12,292 nt of DNA from Treponema sp. (lineage in GTDB: Bacteria; Spirochaetota; Spirochaetia; Treponematales; Breznakiellaceae). Location of the stretch: assembly GCA_031259345.1 (NCBI GenBank), contig JAIRLQ010000187.1, forward strand, positions 1-12,292, given 5' to 3'. Positions 1 through 6,500 of the stretch are shown here, piece after piece; within the stretch, counting starts at the first letter, position 1; every line of letters begins with the position of its first letter. Under the pieces are notes generated by a model. The model had not been told where the DNA came from, made no database searches, and saw only the letters and a program-made list of their open reading frames with translations. A program made the translations under genes and the position numbers.

Positions 1-75
1 TTGACGGTATCGTCCTGGAAATGAAAACCGCAACAGGCTGCCAGACACAACCGCATAAACTTAAAGGGCCAAACT

Positions 76-519
76 TTACGAGGTAGAATTCGGGGGGCCG
101 CCCGGACTCATCCGTTCAAGCTGCTCCAGCGTGTAACCCTGTTTCAATAACTCTATGGCCTCTTCCCAACCGGTTTTTTCCCCCTGGCCTCACCAGGTTT
201 CTCCCACTTGGCGGTTAGACCGGCTTCTTCCAGTATAGTACCCGCCGCCGCCGCATTCAAGTTGTTACTCAGCCCCTTAAGCCACAGGTTTTCCTCAAAC
301 GGCAGTTTCTTGCTCGCTATCACCTGAATGACCACCGGATACCCGCCAACGGCATATATCCCAGGAGAAGTCTCCTCCACCCGGCAGTGCTTCCTCCCCA
401 AAATACGAAAGCAGCTCCCGGGGGTGGCGGGTCTCTATGAAGCTGATTGAAAGCAAACGCTGATGTCCTGCCTCACCTTGTATTCTGGCTTTTCGTTCTA
501 TATCATTAAAACATAACAT
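76..519 (-). pseudogene. Decayed Rpn-like PD-(D/E)XK nuclease/transposase gene, C-terminal part
   Basis: Three short minus-strand stretches in different frames together read like the C-terminal half of the Rpn family (recombination-promoting nuclease/putative transposase), which is very abundant in gut treponemes. The first piece, from about 490 down to 405, contains SISFIETRHPRELLSYF. The second, about 400-185, contains VEETSPGIY, then VIQVIASKKLPFEENLWLKG and an Asn/Ala-rich helix. The third, about 182-76, reads EKTGWEEAIELLKQGYTLEQ and ends at a TAA at 76-78. The frame changes near 390-405 and again at the run of C and T at 174-184 (GGGGGAAAAAA on the coding strand). The N-terminal nuclease core is absent; the remnant stops against the start of the next gene. 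Two separate frameshifts argue for decay rather than one sequencing error. Family assignment rests on my recognition of these motifs, not on a search. Confidence 0.65.
478..506 (+). promoter_or_regulatory. Possible promoter for the 693-residue membrane protein gene
   Basis: TTGTAT (478-483) and TATCAT (501-506) are separated by 17 nt. The -10 element matches the consensus at five of six positions; the -35 is weak. Transcription would start near 513, about 5 nt before the ATG at 518, giving almost no leader. This agrees with the lack of a Shine-Dalgarno sequence. It lies inside the decayed Rpn remnant. Confidence 0.3.
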
Positions 520-2599
520 GAAACATTTGCCCCTGGTTTTGCTTTTTTTGTCTTTCCCGGTTTTTCTTTATGCGGCCTTTATGCCGCGCCAGGCGCCGGA
601 CGAAAGTGTAACGCTTACCCGGGTAAAAAATGGGCTGCGGGAGGCCGGCGCCGCTTTTGAGGAACGCAGCCTTCTCGAAGCGTATGGCGGCTTTGGTTCT
701 TCAATTATCGTAAGGATAAACGGCAGCAATCTCGGCGCTTCCACCGGGACCGGAGGGCCCCTCCCCGGCCCGGCCCCTCAGGCGGAAGCCGCTTTTGTGC
801 TGGCCGCGCCTTTGGGTATGGATTATGCGGTGGATACCGCCCTGGAGCTTGTAAAAGCCGCGCTTCTTTCCCCTCCAAAAGAAGATATCCTGGTCGCCTT
901 TCTGGGGAATGAAAGCACGGTCCTTTCTTCAAGCCCCGGCTATCTTTCCCATATAGGCCTCGGCGATCTCCTTACACTCCCTGCCATGCCGGAAAGCTGG
1001 ATACTCTGCTATCTTGATTTGGAAAGGCCGCCGCAGACAATTTTGATACGCCACGGGAGCGGTGAATACATAGCCCCCCTGGACATAGTAAAGCCGTTGC
1101 CCGGCCTTTTTGAAACCAGGGGAATAAAGGCCAAATTTGAAATACAGTTCAACGGCCTTTATAAACTATTGCTTGCGGCAAAAAACGAAGTCTTGGACCT
1201 TGCGTGGCAGGGTGAAATTAACAGTTTTTCCCTTGGCGGAGAAAACAGCGATGCTGGCGGCGGTAATACCGGCGGCGCCGCTATGGAAACCGGTGTTTTT
1301 GCGTCCATCCTTTTGGAATACGGGCGAACCCTTGAATTCCCGGTACGCAATCCCGACAGGCATTACAGTTTTTTTACCCTGCCCTTTTCGGGAAAGATCA
1401 TTTTTATCAGCGAAAAAGTTTCGGTGCTGATTTTTGTAATAATCATGGCCATGATTCTGTTATTCGGGCTTTCCTATTCCGCGGCTACTTTCCCCAAAAC
1501 CGGAGTTTTGGGAAAGCCTCCAATTAAATTGTTTTTTCGCCATTCATGGATCTTTCTTGTGTTTTTGCCCTTACTGGTGCTAATAATAAAAGGGTCCGGT
1601 TTTTTTTACGACGCCCTTCTTTTTATTTTTAACAAGCCTGCCCCCATAGCCGATTACCCGGGGCTTGTTTTTATACTACTCCTGGCTATCTGGCTTTTTT
1701 ATATTCCCTCAAAAATACTTGATTCCCTTATAATAACCGGTAAAGAAAATTTTTATGGTGAAACCGCGATAATCCTTTCGGGTTTTGGACTTTTAATCGC
1801 CGCCTTTATCGATTTTACCTATACCCGGATTTTTCTTTGGGTTTTTTTCTTTAGCTTTTTGGGTTTTGGTTTTAAAAAGCACTGGGCAGTTTTTCTTTCC
1901 GCGCTGTTTATTCCTTTACCGGCTGTTCTGGCTTTTGTCAATTTATACAAAACCCGTTCACCGGCCCTGACAAACACGCTTATCAATACCGGCTTTACCG
2001 GAGGATGGCTGGCAAGCCTTGAGCTTGCGGTTCTTTCCCTCCCTGCTTTCTTCCTTTTAAAAAAGGGCGCGTTTCTGTTCAATTTTGGAAAAAAACAAAA
2101 AATCTGGAATATAAGCCTGAAATTCCGCTTTGCCTTTTTGGGAGTTCTTCTCTTTGGGATGCTGCTTTATGCCTTTACCCTGCCCGGTTTCCTGCCGCTT
2201 CAAATCCGGCGGCAGATAATTGACGATTCTTTTACCGCCATAAAAACCGGGAGTATTTATTTCAGGGAAAGCCATATTCTGGAAATAAGTTTTGAAGCAA
2301 AAAAAAATCCTGTCCGTTTTGATATTTACCTTGAAAGCGGGGGGGAGGAAGGGCGGGCCATTGTGTATTCCGCGCCATTTCCGTTTGAATATGCCGACAA
2401 CGGGGAAATTGTCTTTATTTTGGGGGAAAACCCCCGGAATCCCCTAAAGGCCGAAATTGTCTTTCCCCGGAATCTGCCGCCGGCTTTTAGGGTTTGCGCG
2501 GTGTATAATACCTATGACGAGGCAATCGACCCCGAGGGGGTTCCCGAAAGCCCGGACTACGAGTTTCAGGTTATAAGCAGAAGCTCTTTGAACCCTTAA
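518..2599 (+). CDS. Polytopic membrane protein with M28-peptidase-like periplasmic domain (likely non-catalytic)
   Basis: A 693-residue protein. Residues 1-19 form a signal peptide (MKHLPLVLLFLSFPVFLYA). Residues 20-300 are a soluble, presumably periplasmic domain whose order (a beta strand AAFVLAAPL, a helix with a run of Ala/Leu, a strand ILVAFLGNE, then GYLS) resembles the core of M28 zinc aminopeptidases. The usual His-x-Asp metal-ligand motif is not visible. About eight membrane segments follow, near 302-322, 344-361, 380-397, 416-433, 435-452, 455-477, 497-515 and 538-558. A beta-rich soluble tail spans 565-693. M28-like domain plus many membrane helices recalls Fxna/ERMP1 and Gaa1 proteins; this is an inference from layout only. 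The ATG at 518 is chosen because it gives a complete signal peptide, although no Shine-Dalgarno sequence precedes it. The gene ends 21 bp from a convergent lipoprotein gene. Function is unknown. Confidence 0.85.
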   Translation: MKHLPLVLLFLSFPVFLYAAFMPRQAPDESVTLTRVKNGLREAGAAFEERSLLEAYGGFGSSIIVRINGSNLGASTGTGGPLPGPAPQAEAAFVLAAPLGMDYAVDTALELVKAALLSPPKEDILVAFLGNESTVLSSSPGYLSHIGLGDLLTLPAMPESWILCYLDLERPPQTILIRHGSGEYIAPLDIVKPLPGLFETRGIKAKFEIQFNGLYKLLLAAKNEVLDLAWQGEINSFSLGGENSDAGGGNTGGAAMETGVFASILLEYGRTLEFPVRNPDRHYSFFTLPFSGKIIFISEKVSVLIFVIIMAMILLFGLSYSAATFPKTGVLGKPPIKLFFRHSWIFLVFLPLLVLIIKGSGFFYDALLFIFNKPAPIADYPGLVFILLLAIWLFYIPSKILDSLIITGKENFYGETAIILSGFGLLIAAFIDFTYTRIFLWVFFFSFLGFGFKKHWAVFLSALFIPLPAVLAFVNLYKTRSPALTNTLINTGFTGGWLASLELAVLSLPAFFLLKKGAFLFNFGKKQKIWNISLKFRFAFLGVLLFGMLLYAFTLPGFLPLQIRRQIIDDSFTAIKTGSIYFRESHILEISFEAKKNPVRFDIYLESGGEEGRAIVYSAPFPFEYADNGEIVFILGENPRNPLKAEIVFPRNLPPAFRVCAVYNTYDEAIDPEGVPESPDYEFQVISRSSLNP

Positions 2600-2620
2600 C
2601 AGGCTGCGGAAACTCCTATT

Positions 2621-3253
2621 TTACCAGGTCCATTCCATGCGTACCGGTTCTTTTGAGGAAAGCACTTCACCCAAAGGCATGGAACAGGAAAGCTTTTTCC
2701 CGGATTCGATCACGGTGCCGCCGGGAAGACGGGTCGCTTTCAATGTACCGGATGACGGGACGTTTAAAGTGAAATCGAGGGTATAGCCCTGGGCGGCGCC
2801 AAAAAAAAGAGTTTCCAGATCTTCGTCGCCACCCCCGCCGCCTTCGCTTAGTATCATCGTAAGCCGCGACGAAGCGTTTTCCCTTACAAAAACAGCCTTG
2901 TCGCCGTAAGCGTCCAAAAAGCGTACCAGGGCGTCCATATCGGTAAACCCAAGCTTGACGGTAACGATTATATCGCTGTCATCTTCTTTTAAGGAAAAGG
3001 AAAGCAGGGACATTCCCGGAAGCCTTTTAAGGCTGCGTTCAAAATCGGCCTTGCCCGACGGAACCGGAAGCCAGCGTTCATTACCGTCCTGCTTCCCCAA
3101 TGCCTCTAAAATACGGGAAATCCGGTATTCCAAAACCACGGTTCCCGAATTGTCGGGGTTTATGGTTATGTCGGCGTTTACCCCAATGCAGGAACAAAAT
3201 AAAACCGGCAAGATTAGGGCGGAAAGGATAAAGTTTTTTTTGATGTGCGCCAT
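2621..3253 (-). CDS. Lipoprotein, LppM/DUF3153-like
   Basis: A 210-residue lipoprotein. The N-terminus MAHIKKNFILSALILPVLFCSC has a basic start, a hydrophobic core and a relaxed, spirochete-type lipobox (F-C-S then Cys22), so Cys22 is the probable lipidated residue. The mature protein begins ADITINPDNSGTVVLEYRIS, which resembles the opening of LppM/DUF3153 domains (a strand ending in 'NPDGSG' followed by an amphipathic strand). An Asp/Leu-rich central part contains SLKEDDSDIIVTVKLGFTD, followed by a GGGGG linker near residue 138 and a beta-rich C-terminus. There is no membrane helix at the C-terminus. The gene lies 2 bp downstream of the DUF503 gene, in the same direction, so the two are almost certainly one transcript. 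Translation starts at the ATG at 3253, preceded by a good Shine-Dalgarno sequence. The domain call is from pattern recognition; the role in the envelope is unknown. Confidence 0.8.
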   Translation of the reverse strand: MAHIKKNFILSALILPVLFCSCIGVNADITINPDNSGTVVLEYRISRILEALGKQDGNERWLPVPSGKADFERSLKRLPGMSLLSFSLKEDDSDIIVTVKLGFTDMDALVRFLDAYGDKAVFVRENASSRLTMILSEGGGGGDEDLETLFFGAAQGYTLDFTLNVPSSGTLKATRLPGGTVIESGKKLSCSMPLGEVLSSKEPVRMEWTW

Positions 3254-3255
3254 TT

Positions 3256-3543
3256 TTAAAATTCCTCCGAATATATTCTCATGTCCTGAATACGGACAGG
3301 CGTTTCTTTTTCTATCATTTCAAAAGCCTTTTGGCAAACCGCCTCCCCAAAGGTTTTGGAATTGGAAACCAGGGCGCCGCCAATCTGCGCAAACCGGATG
3401 CTGTCCTGAAGATCCACTTCCGCGGCGCTCATGTGAAAATGCTTTTGAAGTTTATCCTTCATCGAACGGATAATCCGGCGTTTTTCTTTAAGATTTACCG
3501 CGTCAGGAACCTCGAAGATAAACTGAATCATGGAAACAATCAT
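3256..3543 (-). CDS. DUF503 family protein (YlxP-like)
   Basis: A 95-residue cytoplasmic protein with the hallmarks of the DUF503/YlxP family: a hydrophobic first strand (MIVSMIQFIFEVPDA), then the family signature NLKEKRRIIRSMKDKLQKHF, then MSAAEVDLQDSIRFAQIGGA, and a final helix ending near residue 83. The usual family length is about 90-100 residues, so it is complete. In Bacillus the family member sits in the nusA-infB-rbfA region and has been linked to translation or ribosome maturation; here the neighbour is a lipoprotein gene instead. The start ATG at 3543 is preferred over Met5 because family members begin with a hydrophobic strand right after the first Met. No Shine-Dalgarno sequence precedes it; TATAGT at 3560-3555 is a possible -10 element very close to the start. 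The biochemical function of the family is not settled. Confidence 0.85.
   Translation of the reverse strand: MIVSMIQFIFEVPDAVNLKEKRRIIRSMKDKLQKHFHMSAAEVDLQDSIRFAQIGGALVSNSKTFGEAVCQKAFEMIEKETPVRIQDMRIYSEEF
3263..3268 (-). promoter_or_regulatory. Ribosome binding site of the LppM-like lipoprotein gene
   Basis: On the minus strand GGAGGA lies 9 nt before the ATG at 3253-3251. It lies within the last codons of the upstream DUF503 gene, which supports translation from a shared message and fixes the lipoprotein start. Confidence 0.75.
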
Positions 3544-3568
3544 GATAGTAATGTACTATACACTATAA
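3544..3568. promoter_or_regulatory. 25-bp divergent intergenic region with overlapping -10-like elements
   Basis: Only 25 bp separate the start codons of the DUF503 gene (minus) and the giant SprA-like gene (plus). It is AT-rich and contains ATAGT-N5-ACTAT (3545-3559), an inverted repeat, plus the minus-strand repeats TATAGT at 3567-3562 and 3560-3555 and, on the plus strand, TATACA at 3557-3562. Both messages would therefore start at or within a few bases of their start codons, and any -35 contacts must lie inside the opposite gene. No Shine-Dalgarno sequence is present on either side. The motif assignments are tentative. Confidence 0.35.
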
Positions 3569-6500
3569 ATGTCTGTTTTGCGAAGTACTTTCCTGAGGCT
3601 TTTGATACTTTTTTTAATCCTGCTCCCCGGGCTTTACGCACAGGAAGACGGCGCATCTCCTTTACCTTCTCATCCCGAAATTACCGATGAAGCAAAAGCG
3701 GAACTGGTTAACTTGAGTATTTGGGATTCGGCGGTTTCGCTTTTTATTTCCGGTTATTGGGAGGGAAAGCTAAAGGCCAATTGGGGCATAGCGCTTACTC
3801 CCGAAGGAACCCGGGCTTTTTCCGGAGACTCGCCCGTTCTTTTTACCCAGGAGGCCGACCTTACCTTGTCCCTGTGGATACGGGAGACCTGGTTTATCGA
3901 AGCAAGTTTTCTGGATGATTATGACCTGAATACATACCGGGCGGGGTACCAGGGGCGTCCGGGAGAAATTGTCCAATACGCAGGGATCGGAAATACGGGC
4001 CTTGATTTTCCCGCTTTCCCCTACCTGGATTTGGGAGGCGATTCAGCTTCTTCCCTGGGTTTTTACGGGCGCTTCGGCGGGGAAGAATTTACCCTGCATA
4101 CGCTGGTACGTTACGATGCCGCCGCAAGGGAAGAAAAAGTCTTTGTAGGCAGCCGGGAGCGTACTTTCAGCTTTGCCGGCCTTTCCGCCCCTTTAAGGGG
4201 GGTCTCTTTTGTGCTTCCGGACGACAGCCTGGACACAGTTCCCCAAATTTATCTTGAAGACGCAAGCGGGCCATTGACGGATACCCAGGGCCGCCGCTGG
4301 CGTCTTGCCGGGGCAAGCGAATACGCGGCAGGGGCGCGTTACGGCCAGGTAGAATTGACCCTTGGCGCTTATAACGGCAATTCCGAAGAACCCAAAGGAA
4401 TGGTGGGGGCCGCATATTCCAAAGGCGGTTCCGATAGCCCCTGGAAGACTTCCCTAGGGGAGTATCATCCGCCGGGCCTTCCGGGTATGCCCGGCGCAAG
4501 CGGTTTTTTGGAAAAGGTTCAATCATATTTTAACTCGTCCGGAAAAGTGTACGATCTTGCCCTGTTTCCCCAAACAGGCGGCGGAGCGGGAAGGCCGGGT
4601 GAAACAACAATAAACGGCGTCCCTGTTTTGATAATTTACGAGAGCGGGACTTTTTCTCCTTTTGAAAAACAAAACCGTTACCGGTCCCCGGCCTTAAGCG
4701 CCGAAGACGCGTCGGTAGTTTCCCTTTCCCGGGGGCAAAGGATCTCTTACTACGAAGTAATCCCCCTGGAAAGTTCCCCGTCATACCTTCCCGCTCCTTC
4801 GGGCCAGGTTAACCAAAGGCGGGGAATTTACGAGCTTGTAGGAGGAGCTTCTTCACAGTCCGGCAGGGAAGAAAGCGAACGATGGCCCCTGACCAAAGAC
4901 GCAAGCGGAGAGGGAGTCATGTCCTGGCCGGAAATCTATCTTCCTGGGAAGCAGCTTTTTACCGGCGATTTAGGCCTTCGTTTTACCAATTACGGTTCGG
5001 CGGGAACGTACTATATAGGAAGCGATGTGGTTCCCGGTTCGGTACAGGTTTACCGTGCCGGGCTGGCGGATCCCAATTTTTCCTATAACGAAGCCGCGGG
5101 AACCGTATCCCTTGCCAATCCTGCCATGGGCAGCGAAACAATCCGAATTACCTATCTTAAACGAAGCGGCGAGCGCCGCCTGGGAAGTTTTGCCGCAGGA
5201 CTTGGCGCCCTTTGGGATCCCAAAGGGGCTTTTAGCTCAGGAATCGGGCTTGGGCTGCGCTGGAATTTATCCGGGGATAGTTTTTCCGAAACCGGTTCCT
5301 CCAGCCCCGGTACTGTGGGCCTGGGCGCCGAAGTCCGCTACGACGCCGACAGGCTTAAAGCCGGCGTTACTTTGGGGCTTGGCTTTGAACAGCCGGATAC
5401 AACCGATCTGTACCGGGCTCTGGGCATGGAAGGCAGCGAAATCGTCCTCGCCCTTCCGCCGGGTGATTCTTTTATTTCCGGGCCGCCTGGTTCCACTCTG
5501 AATTCCGGGCAAACCGTGGGAAACAGGGCGCCCCTTGTGTACCGCAATCACAGAGACACTTCGATAATCGGGACATCCACCCTTACAGACATTGAGTCCT
5601 CCGCCCCGGAGCTTTCGGGAAAGCAGGGGCCCTACCCCGCCATGGACGCAAGGCTTTCTTCACAGATACTGGCTGCCGAATTCACGCTTGACGCAAGCCA
5701 AAGCTGGACAGGTTTTGAAACATCCCTGGGCCTTGACGGTGAAATTTTGGAACGTTCCAAAACAATTGAAATTCCTTTCAGGCTTTATAAATTTTTAGGG
5801 AATACCGATAAACTACAGGTAATTTTTCAGGCCGGCGCCCTCAATGATTCCGGGGATGAGAGCCCGGAAAACCCGGATCTTATTTTTGAAAAACTTATAT
5901 ACGACGGCGCCGCGGAAGGCCCGGCGGCGCACCCTCCCCACGAAAACCCCAGGCTGGCTACACTCAATTTAAATGATGAGGATCGCAGAAAACTGGGCAA
6001 CGCAAAATATTTGCGCATACTGGTTTCCGCTCCGGGCCTTACGGGAACTGAATTCATAAACGGCCGTGTTCTTCTTGCGCCGCCTTTGGTAAAAGGCGCC
6101 GCTTTTCGTCCGGTTTTTTTAGACTCACGGGGCATCACCGGGGCGGACGACAGCCCGCTCATAGCGTCCGCGGCGGTAATGGAAACCCGGGAAGGCACCT
6201 CATCCCCTCAAAAGCTGGAAGAAAAATACGGCGACATTATCAAACGGCTCCATTCGGGCCTGGGGAGCCAGCGCATCCTTGAACTGGGATGGGAAAACCT
6301 TGATCCCGGCATGGGCGCCGGCGCCGATACCAGAATTGCCGCCCCTCCTTTGGAAAACTACCGTTCGTTAAGCTTTTTTGTACGCCGCCCGCAGGTGCAG
6401 GTAAAGGAGAAAACTTCGCCTGATCCGCCTGATCCGTCTGAGCTTACCGCGATTGAGCAGGATAAGCTGGATAAGGCAAGCCTGCGTTTTATCCTTGCCC

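Noticed and set aside
3..86. Short plus-strand open frame at the left edge (DGIVLEMKTATGCQTQPHKL...)
   Set aside because: It could be the end of a gene starting outside the window, but it is only 27 codons, matches nothing I recognise, and runs through the end of the Rpn-like remnant.
174..184. Programmed -1 frameshift at GGGGGAAAAAAC in the Rpn-like gene
   Set aside because: The reading frame does not match the X-XXY-YYZ slippery rule at this run, and a second frameshift further upstream shows general decay.
2600..2620. Bidirectional terminator between the convergent 693-residue and lipoprotein genes
   Set aside because: No stem of useful length is present in the 21-bp gap.
4167..4784. Long minus-strand open frames inside the giant gene
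   Set aside because: They are shadows of the plus-strand gene, rich in Arg, Gly and Pro with no family likeness and no ribosome binding site.
6420..6440. Tandem CTGATCCG repeat
   Set aside because: Only two short copies, encoding a Pro/Asp linker in the giant protein; ordinary low-complexity linker.
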